A stretch of 35,738 nt of DNA from Aggregatilineales bacterium (GTDB lineage Bacteria; Chloroflexota; Anaerolineae; Aggregatilineales; Ch27): positions 1-35,738 of the forward strand of contig JARKOQ010000258.1 in assembly GCA_029976005.1 (NCBI GenBank), written 5' to 3'. The notes under the pieces are model-generated. The model was not told the DNA's origin, made no database searches, and saw only the letters and a program-made list of their open reading frames with translations. A program made the position numbers and the translations under genes. Of the stretch, positions 7,588-16,241 are shown piece after piece; the stretch's first letter is position 1; each line of letters starts with the position of its first letter.

Positions 7588-8579
7588 CGTACGAGCAATC
7601 CTACCTCACGCAGCCAGATCGCTGCCTGAGCCATCCCCTCGTCCAACCCGATTCGCGGCCGCCAGTCCAGCAGCCGGGCCGCCTTCTCCATGCTGTACAC
7701 GCGCCGCCGGGCGATCACCCCGTCGATCATCTGGCCCACCGGCTGCGGCTCCCCCGCCAGGCGGGTGACGATCTCCGCCAGCGGCGCGATTCCACGCAGC
7801 ACGCCAATGGGAATCGGGAGCACGATTCGCCGCCCGGCCATCGCCGCATAGGCCCCCAGAAACTGCCGCCACGTGGGCGGCGGATCGGACACGCCGTTGA
7901 ACGCCTGCCCGACCGCGCCGGGATGCGCCGCCGCGACCAGGATCAGGTCGACCAGATCGTCGATGTAGATCGCCGGACAGGGTGTATCTCCATCCCCCGG
8001 CAGAACAGCCGGGGTGCGGTTCGTCAACTGGAACATCTTGCGCGTCCAGAAGCCGGAGCGCGGGCCGTACACCATCCCCGGCCGGATAATGGCATAGGGC
8101 AGTCCGGCCTCCGCGCACCGGGCGCGCAGCCGCGCCTCACCCAGGGCCTTGCTCTGGCCATAATGCTCGGTCCCCGGCCGCAAGGGAGTCTCCTCCGTGA
8201 CGACGGACTCCGGCCCGTAGCCATACGCGGCGATCGAACTGACATGCACCAACCGCCGGACTCCGGCCGCGTGGGCGATCTCGGCCAGCATCCCAACGGC
8301 AGTCACATTGGCTGCGTACTGCACGGCTGCCGGGCCGCCCAACGCCGCCCCGACGTTGAGCACGATCGCGCAGCCCTGCACAGCCCGGCGCAGCGCGTCC
8401 GCGTCGGTCAGATCGCCGAGAACCGGCTCGGCCCCCAGGCGGGCGACGGCGGAGGCTTTCTCCACTGAGCGCGCCAGCCCGCGTACCCGCGCGCCCTCCG
8501 CCGCCAGCCGCGCCACGAGCGCCCCGCCGATGAAGCCGTTGGCCCCGGTCACCAGGATAGACTGTCCCTGAAAAATCAT
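7584..8579 (-). CDS. NAD(P)-dependent epimerase/dehydratase (extended SDR)
   Basis: A 331-aa Rossmann-fold oxidoreductase. The cofactor motif is TGANGFIGG (11-19), the catalytic residues are Ser114/115 in VHVSSIAAYG and Y140-x3-K144 in HYGQSK, and the C-terminal half has the IIRPGMVYGPR and AIYIDDLVDLI blocks of sugar-nucleotide epimerases and 3-beta-HSD-like enzymes. The substrate cannot be told from sequence. GGAGG lies immediately before the ATG at 8579. It starts 10 bp after the GH5-like gene and overlaps the methyltransferase start by 4 bp, so these are co-transcribed. The nearby GH-like genes make a glycan-related substrate plausible, but this is inference. Confidence 0.88.
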   Translation of the reverse strand: MIFQGQSILVTGANGFIGGALVARLAAEGARVRGLARSVEKASAVARLGAEPVLGDLTDADALRRAVQGCAIVLNVGAALGGPAAVQYAANVTAVGMLAEIAHAAGVRRLVHVSSIAAYGYGPESVVTEETPLRPGTEHYGQSKALGEARLRARCAEAGLPYAIIRPGMVYGPRSGFWTRKMFQLTNRTPAVLPGDGDTPCPAIYIDDLVDLILVAAAHPGAVGQAFNGVSDPPPTWRQFLGAYAAMAGRRIVLPIPIGVLRGIAPLAEIVTRLAGEPQPVGQMIDGVIARRRVYSMEKAARLLDWRPRIGLDEGMAQAAIWLREVGLLVR

Positions 8580-8589
8580 CCTCCGCGTC

Positions 8590-10035
8590 CTATTGACCCG
8601 CCGGGTCTTCCGGCGTCTGGCCGGGATAGAGCAGGATGCGCGCCACGGTCAGCGCCTGCTTGGGGGTGTAGTCGGCCTGCCACAGCCCGAAGTGGCTGTC
8701 CACGCCATCGGGGGCCGCTTCGGCCGGCACATCGAAGGCCGTCCAGATCACCCACCCGGCCAGCCCGTCGAAGGCCATCGCCTCCAGGGCGTCGCTCAGC
8801 AGATCGGCCTGCCGGGTCTCGCTGAGCTGGGCCGTGCTGTAGCCGACGTGGAGCACCACCAGCGGCTTGGCGGTCAGGCCGCGCAGCCGCGCCACCCGCT
8901 CGCGCAGCCGGATCGCGTCGTCCCGGTGATGCAGCCCCACGAAATCGACGTAGGGCAGCGTGGCCGCCTCATCACGCAGCCAGCCCGCCGTGATCAACTG
9001 GCGAGGAGCCTGCGAGCGAATCAGGGCCGCCGTCGTCCCCAGCCAGGCCAGCACCTGCTCCCGCGAAAAGGCCGCCTCGCCCTCCAGCGGCGCATAGTCC
9101 AGATCGCCCGCGTCGCGCAGCTCCCAGGCCAGGATCGCCGCCTCGTTCCGGTAGCGGTGGGCCAGGAACAGAGTCCGGGCGGTCGTGTGGGCCGGGCTGC
9201 CGTACAGCGGATAGGCGCTCAGATCGGGCCGGTCGTTCAGGGTCAGCACCAGCCGGAAGCCGCGCTCCGCCGCCAGCCGGATGATCGCGTCCAGCCGGGA
9301 GATGGCTTCCGGCGCGGCGATCGCGCCGTTGCCGGGACACATGAACAGCACGTCGTAAGGAAGCGCCAGGCGAAGGACGTTGAAACCCGCCTCGCGGATC
9401 AGGTCCAGCTCCCGCCGGACCGCGACCAGGTCGACCCCCGACCAGAAGCGCGAATCGGCCCAGCCGCGCGGCGTGTAGCTCACCCCGTGCACGAGAAAAA
9501 GCGCGCCATCCAGGGTCAGATCGCCGCCGTCCACGGCCACATAGCCGGCGGCGTTGGAAGGGATGTAGGGCAGCAGTACCGCTGCTTCGATCGTCTCCGG
9601 CGTACAAACTTCCAGACCGGGGGCCAGGCTCGAACTGAGACGGGTCAGGGCGTCGGTCGCCTCGAAGCGCTCTGGAGCCAGAGTCTGGGCCTGGGTATAG
9701 CGGGCCGCCGCCTCGCGCGGGCGTCCTCCCGCTTCGAGGGCCAGGCCGTGGGCATAATAGGCCGCGTAGAGCCGGGCAGCCGTGGGCCGACCCGGGCCGC
9801 ACTCCTGACCCGCAGCCTGGAGATACTCCAGGGCGGCGATTACCTGATCCCAATCCCTGGCCCACAAGGCCTCGACCGAGGCGCACAAACTCGCCGAGGG
9901 ATCGTCCTCCGGCTCCGGAACCAGCGTCACCAGCGCCGGGCCGGACGCATCCGGCGGCGCGCCGGCCGGGACGCGAGCCGCGCATCCGGCCAGGAAAAGA
10001 GGCCACAGAATCAGGAACCACCACCGGCCGCGCAC
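8590..10035 (-). CDS. Lipoprotein with GH5-like TIM barrel, catalytic residues replaced
   Basis: A 481-aa exported lipoprotein. The signal peptide ends in lipobox LAGC (Cys18), an Ala-rich TPR-like helical stretch follows (about 85-132), then a GH5/cellulase-type TIM barrel (about 175-470). Recognisable barrel blocks are VHGVSYTPRGW, IREAGFNVLRLALPYD, RLDAIIRLAAERGFRLVLTL, AAILAWELRDAGDLDY and KPLVVLHVGYST. In related Chloroflexota proteins the last two read approximately ELRNEGDLDY and KPV-LEEFGYST. Here the acid/base Glu position is Ala309 and the nucleophile Glu position is His396, so glycoside hydrolysis is not expected. A glycan-binding or scaffold role is inferred. Start is GTG 10035 after a GGGGG stretch, 8 bp past the ThrB-like gene stop. 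Confidence 0.82.
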   Translation of the reverse strand: MRGRWWFLILWPLFLAGCAARVPAGAPPDASGPALVTLVPEPEDDPSASLCASVEALWARDWDQVIAALEYLQAAGQECGPGRPTAARLYAAYYAHGLALEAGGRPREAAARYTQAQTLAPERFEATDALTRLSSSLAPGLEVCTPETIEAAVLLPYIPSNAAGYVAVDGGDLTLDGALFLVHGVSYTPRGWADSRFWSGVDLVAVRRELDLIREAGFNVLRLALPYDVLFMCPGNGAIAAPEAISRLDAIIRLAAERGFRLVLTLNDRPDLSAYPLYGSPAHTTARTLFLAHRYRNEAAILAWELRDAGDLDYAPLEGEAAFSREQVLAWLGTTAALIRSQAPRQLITAGWLRDEAATLPYVDFVGLHHRDDAIRLRERVARLRGLTAKPLVVLHVGYSTAQLSETRQADLLSDALEAMAFDGLAGWVIWTAFDVPAEAAPDGVDSHFGLWQADYTPKQALTVARILLYPGQTPEDPAGQ

Positions 10036-10043
10036 GCCGCCCC

Positions 10044-10964
10044 CTACCCGCCCAGCGTCTCGGCGGCGGTGACGACCACGCCCTGGGTATCAACCGTGGG
10101 AGTCCAGACCCGGGAGAGCACGTCACGCGCGTCGAACACGGTCTGGATCGCGTCCGCGATCTTATAATGGTTGGCCAGGGAGAAGATCAGCAGGGCCGGC
10201 CCCTGCCCGCTGATCGTGACCGCCGCGGCCCCGGCCTCACGCGCCGTGCGGACGACCTCCGCATACGAGGGAATGGCGCGCTCAACCAGCGGCGTCAGAA
10301 GGCGATCCGCCCACGCCTGGCCAAGCAGCTCGAAATCGCCGGAACGCAGCGCCTCGATCACCAGGCCGTAGCGCCCCAGATTGAAGAGGGCATCCTCCAT
10401 GTCGATCTTGCGCGAAAGGTGGATCGTCTCCGGGTCGTAATCCGCGACCGTGGGCAGCACCACCAGGACCTTGAACGGCGAGACGTCGATTCGCCGGTAG
10501 AGCGCCGCCCCCTCGCTCCCGGCCGCGCTAACGGTCAATCCGCCCAGCATCGCCCCCAGCAGCCCATCCGCCCGGCCCATGATCTCGGTTCCCATCGCCA
10601 GCAGGTCGGCCCGATCCAGGGGGTTGCCCATCAGGCTGTTGGCCCCGATCAGGCCCGCGATGGTCATGGCCTCCTCGCCGCCCAGCCCGGATTGGAGCGG
10701 GATGCCATTCCGAATATCGATTCGGAGGCCGGTGGGACTGTCTTCCACCCGCTGAAAGACCTGGATCGCGGCGTACATCGCCGGATGGTAGCAATCCGGG
10801 GTGAGATCGGCGCTGTCCTCGCCGCGCGTCTCGATGATCAACTGGGAATCGCTGCGCTCGACGAACGTCGCCGTCACGTGCATTCCCAGGGCAAGCGAGA
10901 GGCTCTCCACGCCGGGGCCAAGATTGGTACACACAGCCGGGACGGTGACTTTGGCCTTGCGCAT
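10044..10964 (-). CDS. ThrB-like GHMP-family protein (homoserine kinase homologue, degenerate active site)
   Basis: A 306-aa GHMP-fold protein closest to homoserine kinase, which phosphorylates homoserine in threonine synthesis. Motif 1 is VPAVCTNLGPGVES (8-21) and motif 3 TISGQGPALLIFS (250-262) is kept. The phosphate loop GLGSSAA is GLGGEEA (93-99), the EGHPDN block is MGRADG (129-134), the T-x3-R segment before the LP motif is not recognisable (PETIHLSRK, 178-186), and the P-Y-R motif is PLV (225-227). These are substrate or metal residues in the family, so homoserine kinase activity is doubtful. Length is normal for ThrB. It lies 9 bp after the histidine kinase and 8 bp before the GH5-like gene. 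Automatic annotation will probably call it thrB. Confidence 0.8.
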   Translation of the reverse strand: MRKAKVTVPAVCTNLGPGVESLSLALGMHVTATFVERSDSQLIIETRGEDSADLTPDCYHPAMYAAIQVFQRVEDSPTGLRIDIRNGIPLQSGLGGEEAMTIAGLIGANSLMGNPLDRADLLAMGTEIMGRADGLLGAMLGGLTVSAAGSEGAALYRRIDVSPFKVLVVLPTVADYDPETIHLSRKIDMEDALFNLGRYGLVIEALRSGDFELLGQAWADRLLTPLVERAIPSYAEVVRTAREAGAAAVTISGQGPALLIFSLANHYKIADAIQTVFDARDVLSRVWTPTVDTQGVVVTAAETLGG

Positions 10965-10973
10965 CCTTGCCCC

Positions 10974-11981
10974 CTAGCGCGCCTCCGCCAGCGGCAGCAC
11001 GAAGGTGAACGTGCTGCCTTCGCCGTACGTGCTCTCTGCCCAAATCTGGCCGCCGTGGCGCTCCACGATGGTGCGGGCCACCGTCAGCCCCAGGCCGCCG
11101 CCCGGCAGATTACGCACGTACTCGTCGTTGGAACGGTACATCCGGTCGAAAATCTGCTCCAGCTCGCCCGGCACGATCCCGATCCCCTGATCGGCCACGC
11201 TGCAAAAGGCCTGCTCGACATCCTGCCAGCAGTGGATGGCGACTGACTGTTCGGCATGGGAATACAGGATGGCATTGTGCAGCAGGTGATAGATCGCAAG
11301 CCTCAGCCGCGCCGGATCGCCCATCACAATCGGCATCGGGTCCTGCTTGGACACGGCAATGATCACCCCGCGCACCCTGGCGAAGGGCGCCAGCTCGGTG
11401 ACGATGCTCTCGATCAGCGTGCTGAGCTGGACCGGGACATGTTCCAGCGGCATCCCCGCCTCAATCCAGGCCAGTTCCACCAACGACCCGATCAGGTCGA
11501 ACAGCTTCTGGGAAGTCTGGCGAATGCGAGTCAGGAAACGCTCCTGCTGCTCGTTGACCGGTCCGAACTTCTGCACCAGCTCGGCGAAGCCTTCCAGCGC
11601 CGAAAGGGGATTGCGCAGATCGTGGGCAACCGTCCGGGCCAGGGCTTCTCGCCGCGATTCCAGATCGCGCTGCTCGGTCACGTCCTGAAGCACGACCATC
11701 CGCCCGCCGTCCTCGAAAGTCGCGCCAAATCCGACCGCCAGCCGGTGTTCCGGCAGGCGAATGTCCACGGTGATGTCGTTTTGCAGGGTCAGCAGGTTGA
11801 CCAGCAGACGATTGGCCTTGAAGACCTGGGAAGGCAACCTGGCGAGGCAGTCCTCCGGCGTGACCCTGAGCATCGCGGCCGCGGACGGATTGATCCGGTC
11901 GATCCGGCCGTCCGCGTCCAGCGTGATCAGCCCATCGGACGTGGTGCGAAACAGGTAGTCATAGCGCGCGCGAAGGGACAT
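10974..11981 (-). CDS. PAS-domain sensor histidine kinase
   Basis: A 335-aa cytoplasmic sensor kinase without membrane segments. A PAS domain occupies about 4-103 (YDYLFRTTSDGLITLDADGRI), followed by a HisKA dimerisation domain with H-box VAHDLRNPLSALEG (phospho-acceptor His120). The HATPase_c domain has N-box HNAILYS (235-241), G1 DQGIG (264-268), F-box IFDRMYR and G2 GGGLGL (294-299). No cognate response regulator is adjacent; the orphan OmpR-type regulator at 25065 is a possible partner. The start is uncertain between ATG 11981 and ATG 12014. It leads a tightly spaced cluster with ThrB-like, GH5-like, SDR and methyltransferase genes. Confidence 0.92.
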   Translation of the reverse strand: MSLRARYDYLFRTTSDGLITLDADGRIDRINPSAAAMLRVTPEDCLARLPSQVFKANRLLVNLLTLQNDITVDIRLPEHRLAVGFGATFEDGGRMVVLQDVTEQRDLESRREALARTVAHDLRNPLSALEGFAELVQKFGPVNEQQERFLTRIRQTSQKLFDLIGSLVELAWIEAGMPLEHVPVQLSTLIESIVTELAPFARVRGVIIAVSKQDPMPIVMGDPARLRLAIYHLLHNAILYSHAEQSVAIHCWQDVEQAFCSVADQGIGIVPGELEQIFDRMYRSNDEYVRNLPGGGLGLTVARTIVERHGGQIWAESTYGEGSTFTFVLPLAEAR

Positions 11982-12078
11982 CCCAACAATCGTTTCTGGC
12001 GGTGGGCGGTGCATTCACATCCCGGCCCCGTAGACAATCACACTCCGGCTTCAGGCCGCCTCCGGGCGACCCACGCCG

Positions 12079-14610
12079 TTACGCGAAGGGATCGCTTCGG
12101 TCATCCTCCGCAACCACGTTGACCCGGACTGTGCCGGTGCGCGGCGGCTCCGGCGCCGGCGCTTTGCGGGCCACGAATGGTTTGGAGGCCGGCTGTTTGA
12201 CCGGCTTGCCGTCCGCCGCTTCGTCCTCGACCGCCCGCCACTTCGTACTGCGGACCCGCTTCTCCACGCCCGAGGGAAACACAATCCGCGCCCCCCGGCT
12301 GTCCCGCTCGACCGTCACGCCCCGGTGCGTGATCGTGACCGGCCAGGGCAGCGCATAGTCTCCGCCGATCCACACCCGCCGCTCGGAGATCACACGCGCG
12401 CCGATCAGCCGCCACAACACGTCCAGCAGCACGATCCCGCCCAGGTGGTTGCGTTCTCCCAACCCGGCCGATGACTCGCTGTCGTAGGCTTCGTGGAATG
12501 CCTTTTCCGCGCGCAGAAGCGCGACCTGGGTCTTAAGCAGGCGCTCCAACAGATCGGCCGCCAGCGCCGGCCGACCGGCTTCGATCAGGCCCTCCGCCAG
12601 CAAGGCGTTCCAAAGCGGATACACACCTCCGCAGCCGTTCGCCCCTTCCGGGTCGTAGGCTGCGTCCTGGGCATCGCAGCGTGGCACGCCCTGAGACCGC
12701 CAGTAGCGGGTCGGGTCGGTCAAGGTCTGGATCGCCTGCGCGGTCCGGGTTTCATCCAACCCACCTGCCCACAGCGGCAGCAGCCCGGAGGCATCCTGCC
12801 GCGTCCAGTCCGGGCGCGACACGCGCAGGGTATACACCCGGCTCAGTCCGCGCGCGATGACCCGGTCGATCCGGCTGTAGACTCCGCCGCTTGTCGCGGC
12901 TCCCACGCCCCGGTGCCACGCGAACGCCTCGCGGGCCAGCGTCTCGGCATAAGGCTGCCCGCCGGCATCCAGTCCTTCCAGCGTCACTTCACAATCCGGG
13001 ATGTGGTCTCGCCCGCCCAGGGCACGTACCACCAGCCGGCCGGGCAGATTCAGTTCCAGCGAGGGGATCAGCGCCTCGTCGCCGGGGCCTTCCGCCACCA
13101 ACCCACCGGGGGGCGTCTGATGCGTATCCCGATCGCGGGCCAGGAAGCGCCCTCCGGCCGTGTCCCACATCTGGCCGAGCGCCGCGCGCAGCCTTTCCAC
13201 CCGGCCGGTCAGGACCGGGATCGCGCGCTTCTTGCCCAGCAGCCCGGCCATCGCCAGCAAGGACTCCCCCTCGCGGATCAGGTAGGCCGCCAGATCGGGA
13301 GTCTCCGCCAGACGGATGTCGATATTCTCGGCCCAACGCCGCAGCGGGGCAAACGCCGGATGGCCGCCCAGCCCGGCCTGCTGGGCGCTGCGCCATTCCG
13401 GCAGACCATCCTGATCCTGGTCGAGATCGGCCGCGAACCAGCGCTCGAAGAAGCGTCCCAACACCGGGAACACCTCACCGATGAAGGCGCTGTCCTCGGT
13501 CAGCTCGTAGACTCGCCAGGCGGCGGTCGCCAGCAGCGGCAGGCTGAGCATCCCGGCGCGCTGGCCGCCCAGGCCCGGCTTCCAGTCGATGAAGCCATCC
13601 GCGCCCGCCACGCTCACGAAATTGCGGAGGATGCCCTTCGCCAGTGCCGGCGCGGCCTGCGCGAGCACCGGCAACAGCAGGTAGGCATCCAGGGCAGACT
13701 GGCCGCTCCACTCCGCGTAGTAGTCGCTGCCATCGCCAGCCGGGCTGAAGCCGCGCCCCGGAATACGGGCCGTGACGAACGAGGGATAGGGCAGTCGCCC
13801 GGTCGGCCCGACCAGACTCCCCAGGGCCAACCGGTAGCTCAACGCGATCGCGGCGTCGCGCTCGCGATCCCCGGTCTGGATGGTGGGCGTCTGGGCATTG
13901 ATCTCCGGCAGTTCCTTGAGGTAAGGCTCCCAGTCGACAGCCGTGAGCCAGTGGTGAGCCAGTGCCAGCGACTCGTCCAGGCTCGATCGCCCGGCGTGCA
14001 CCCAGCGCAGCACCGCCTGACCGCCTGCCGGAAGCGAGACCCGGCTGGCCAGCTTCGGGCTGCTGCCGCTGATAGGGCCGGCATTTTCCAGCAGGATCAC
14101 CGGCTGCAAGCCGCCCACGTTCTGAAGGTGAAGCCCCACCTGGCCGCCGCTCAACTCCAGCAGGTTGATCTCGCCCGCCTCTTCCTCGCGCATGAACTGC
14201 GCGAACAGGTCGAGTCCGGCCTCGGTAGGCCGGTCGCCGTCATTGCGCAGCGTCACCCGCCCACCGACCGCATGCGATTCCATGACCCAGTATTCGATCT
14301 GAAGGGCGAGGTGCGGCGCGGCAAAGGCAGTCAGGCGCAGGTAGTTGGGATACAGGTCGTGGAGCACCGGCTGGCGGGCGTAAGCGTCCGCCTCGTAGAC
14401 CACCCGGCCGTCAATCACCCACATCGGAACGAGCCGGGCCAGCCCGCATCGGCCACCGTAGCGGGTCGTCAGGGCCAGCGCGGGGGATTGCCCGGAGCCA
14501 AGCTCCAGCTCCCAGATCTGATCGTCGGCGTAGTCAGTTTGAAACTGGCGGACGTCCGCCGCCAGACACAAGCTGAGTGGATCAGACACGGTTAGCTGCC
14601 AGTTACGCAT
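12079..14610 (-). CDS. GH63/MGH1-like (alpha/alpha)6-barrel glycoside hydrolase
   Basis: An 843-aa protein without signal peptide. The N-terminal 240 residues form a beta-rich supersandwich-like region. From about 245 an (alpha/alpha)6 toroid of the clan GH-G type follows, with YYAEWSGQSALDAYLLLPVL (298-317), GFIDWKPGLGG and DQDGLPEWRSAQQAG (399-413), the last like the DxDGLPEW block near the general acid of mannosylglycerate hydrolases and GH63 enzymes. The C-terminus has a beta domain and a charged Pro/Ala-rich tail. It probably hydrolyses an alpha-linked glucan or glycoside in the cytoplasm; substrate unknown. AAGGGGAG sits 5 nt before ATG 14610. It lies 97 bp upstream of the histidine kinase and may be co-transcribed with it. 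Confidence 0.8.
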   Translation of the reverse strand: MRNWQLTVSDPLSLCLAADVRQFQTDYADDQIWELELGSGQSPALALTTRYGGRCGLARLVPMWVIDGRVVYEADAYARQPVLHDLYPNYLRLTAFAAPHLALQIEYWVMESHAVGGRVTLRNDGDRPTEAGLDLFAQFMREEEAGEINLLELSGGQVGLHLQNVGGLQPVILLENAGPISGSSPKLASRVSLPAGGQAVLRWVHAGRSSLDESLALAHHWLTAVDWEPYLKELPEINAQTPTIQTGDRERDAAIALSYRLALGSLVGPTGRLPYPSFVTARIPGRGFSPAGDGSDYYAEWSGQSALDAYLLLPVLAQAAPALAKGILRNFVSVAGADGFIDWKPGLGGQRAGMLSLPLLATAAWRVYELTEDSAFIGEVFPVLGRFFERWFAADLDQDQDGLPEWRSAQQAGLGGHPAFAPLRRWAENIDIRLAETPDLAAYLIREGESLLAMAGLLGKKRAIPVLTGRVERLRAALGQMWDTAGGRFLARDRDTHQTPPGGLVAEGPGDEALIPSLELNLPGRLVVRALGGRDHIPDCEVTLEGLDAGGQPYAETLAREAFAWHRGVGAATSGGVYSRIDRVIARGLSRVYTLRVSRPDWTRQDASGLLPLWAGGLDETRTAQAIQTLTDPTRYWRSQGVPRCDAQDAAYDPEGANGCGGVYPLWNALLAEGLIEAGRPALAADLLERLLKTQVALLRAEKAFHEAYDSESSAGLGERNHLGGIVLLDVLWRLIGARVISERRVWIGGDYALPWPVTITHRGVTVERDSRGARIVFPSGVEKRVRSTKWRAVEDEAADGKPVKQPASKPFVARKAPAPEPPRTGTVRVNVVAEDDRSDPFA

Positions 14611-14664
14611 CGGACTCCCCTTGCAGACGTATCCAGCGTGGAATGAGGCCCAGGCTTCCTACAA

Positions 14665-14696
14665 CGTGCGGCCCATGCGCATGCATGAGCCGCACG
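14665..14696. terminator. Hairpin between lipoprotein and GH63-like genes
   Basis: Arms CGTGCGGC (14665-14672) and GCCGCACG (14689-14696) form an 8-bp perfect stem, and the loop contains the palindrome CATGCGCATG. On the minus strand it follows the lipoprotein stop by about 30 bases. The tail is TTGTAGG, not a T-tract, so a terminator or processing role is only possible. Confidence 0.4.
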
Positions 14697-14726
14697 CTTC
14701 AGGCTCTCGGACGAATGCCCGTCTGT

Positions 14727-15425
14727 TTACTCGATGAGCCGCCAGGTATTGTCGCGTTCCTCGAATGCGAACGCCTGCCGTCCCAGGCTGTAGAGCACGT
14801 GTACGCCGGGGCCGGCCACGTAATTGCCTCTGCTGTCCAGATAGCCCCCCGGCCGGTATTCGTATTGCGTGACGAATCCATACTCCGGCCCGGTCGCCCA
14901 CCCCAGAGCCGCCTTGATCTCCGGATCCTCGCGCCAGATTCGGCCAAATCCGCGGATCGGCTGGAGCAGGTTGGCGGGTGGCGTCAGAGAAGGATCGTCC
15001 TCCGGATCGCCTTCAACAAACGTGTCCTCGAACTCCATCCACACGCCGTTGGTGAGCGAACCCTCCGCGTTGATCATCACCCAGATCGTCTGGGTGGGTT
15101 GCAGCCAGAACATCCGGCCGTGCTCGAAGCTCTGCTCCGCGACCTGAATCTGGGAAACCAGAGCGGTCGGCAGCGGATTGGCGGTCGGCATCGCCGTCGG
15201 GAAAGCCGATGTATCGCCCGTTGTGGAGGGAGTCGCGGTCGCGTCGCCGCTGGCCGGAGTCGCCACGGCCGAGCCGCTGGCCGCCAGCGCGGTCAGGGTC
15301 GGCGGCTGAAAGGTCGGAGAAAGCACGATATACACCTGGGTTTCCGGCGGGCCGGAACAGGCCGCCACCGCCAGGACAAGCATCAAAGCCAGTGCGACAA
15401 CACCGAGTCGGGAATTGTTCATCAT
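14727..15425 (-). CDS. Secreted lipoprotein of a Chloroflexota-type family
   Basis: About 233 aa. The signal peptide ends in a lipobox LAVAAC (Cys23 from the ATG at 15425), followed by a Thr/Ala/Pro-rich linker of about 75 residues. The folded C-terminal domain starts at QSFEHGRMFWLQ and includes GVWMEFEDTFVEG and LQPIRGFGRIWREDPEIKAALGWA. That pattern recurs in exported Chloroflexota proteins of unknown function, often as the terminal module of surface proteins. The start is not certain: adjacent ATGs at 15425, 15422 and 15434 all follow GGAAG. The candidate promoter is at 15473-15500. No enzymatic motif was seen. Confidence 0.8.
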   Translation of the reverse strand: MMNNSRLGVVALALMLVLAVAACSGPPETQVYIVLSPTFQPPTLTALAASGSAVATPASGDATATPSTTGDTSAFPTAMPTANPLPTALVSQIQVAEQSFEHGRMFWLQPTQTIWVMINAEGSLTNGVWMEFEDTFVEGDPEDDPSLTPPANLLQPIRGFGRIWREDPEIKAALGWATGPEYGFVTQYEYRPGGYLDSRGNYVAGPGVHVLYSLGRQAFAFEERDNTWRLIE

Positions 15426-15472
15426 ATCACCCATACTTCCGTGATCCTGCCCCCCAGGACACAAACGGGTTC

Positions 15473-15500
15473 ATTGTAACAGTCGTGCACCTCGATGCAA
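15473..15500 (-). promoter_or_regulatory. Candidate promoter of the lipoprotein gene
   Basis: On the minus strand TTGCAT (15500-15495), 16-bp spacer, TACAAT (15478-15473). The -10 matches consensus at five positions, the -35 at only three. The leader would be about 40 nt. Confidence 0.4.
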
Positions 15501-15597
15501 GACTCCCGTCCCAGACTCCCCACGCAAGAGCATAACACAGAATCCCCAAGATTAACCGACGCCTGGCTGACATCATCCGGTCAGACCAATATGGCGC

Positions 15598-16188
15598 TCA
15601 TCCGGCCAGCTCGGATTCCTCCTGGATGATGACCGTCTCGTAGATGTACACGCGGACGCCCGGCTGTCGCCACGCGCCGGACGGCTGGCCCATCTTCCGG
15701 CACAGCAGGTCCAGGAAGTCCTCAGGCTCAGGCGCGCGCTCCCAGACCTGCGGCAGGAATGTCGCCCGGCCAGCCCCGATCGCCAGAATCACGCCGTCCC
15801 GATTGGGCCGCAGCTTCCGGAGCAGGTCCTCCGGGGAGTCGAAAGCCAGCTCGACCGGCGGAGTCAGCAGCGACAATTCGATCTCGATGTCGTCCATCTC
15901 CTGGGGCTGCACCGCCATGAAACGCGGGTCGTACAGGGCCGTCTGCACTGCCGTCTGGCAGATTTCATGCGCCAGGGGTTGGCGAGCGGCCAGCACGCCG
16001 GTACAGCCGCGCAGCATGCCATCCCGGGTATGCAGGGTGACAAAACAGGCGCGCGGGGCCTGGAGGGCTTCCGGCAGAGTTTCCAACGTGGGAAATGTCG
16101 GCCGGCCTCCGTTCACCGCGGCAGTAATTGACTCGCGGGCCAGCCGCAGCAACAGGCGTTCTTCCTGAGGGGTGTACTGATCGCTCAT
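15598..16188 (-). CDS. AMMECR1 family protein (AmmeMemoRadiSam system protein A-like)
   Basis: A 196-aa soluble protein of the AMMECR1 family. The signature LRGCTG (59-64) stands in for the family's LRGCIG, and IEIELSLLTPPVEL, GVILAIGAGRATFLPQVWE (132-150) and the C-terminal VYIYETVIIQEE are the expected blocks. Length is typical. The biochemical role is unsettled; bacterial members often sit with MEMO and radical-SAM genes, neither of which is seen nearby. ATG 16188 is chosen because GGAAGAG lies a few bases upstream. It starts 53 bp after the metalloenzyme gene on the same strand, so co-transcription is likely. Confidence 0.9.
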   Translation of the reverse strand: MSDQYTPQEERLLLRLARESITAAVNGGRPTFPTLETLPEALQAPRACFVTLHTRDGMLRGCTGVLAARQPLAHEICQTAVQTALYDPRFMAVQPQEMDDIEIELSLLTPPVELAFDSPEDLLRKLRPNRDGVILAIGAGRATFLPQVWERAPEPEDFLDLLCRKMGQPSGAWRQPGVRVYIYETVIIQEESELAG

Positions 16189-16241
16189 GGCTCTTCCGAC
16201 CTTCCCGACCAACGATCATCCCCATTTTATCACGGCTGGCC

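Noticed and set aside
8593..10167. 524-aa plus-strand frame over the GH5-like gene
   Set aside because: No motif or ribosome-binding site; the lipobox and barrel motifs lie on the minus strand.
12493..14595. 700-aa plus-strand frame over the GH63-like gene
   Set aside because: Low-complexity Arg/Gln-rich translation without domain motifs; the minus-strand protein has a ribosome-binding site and GH motifs.
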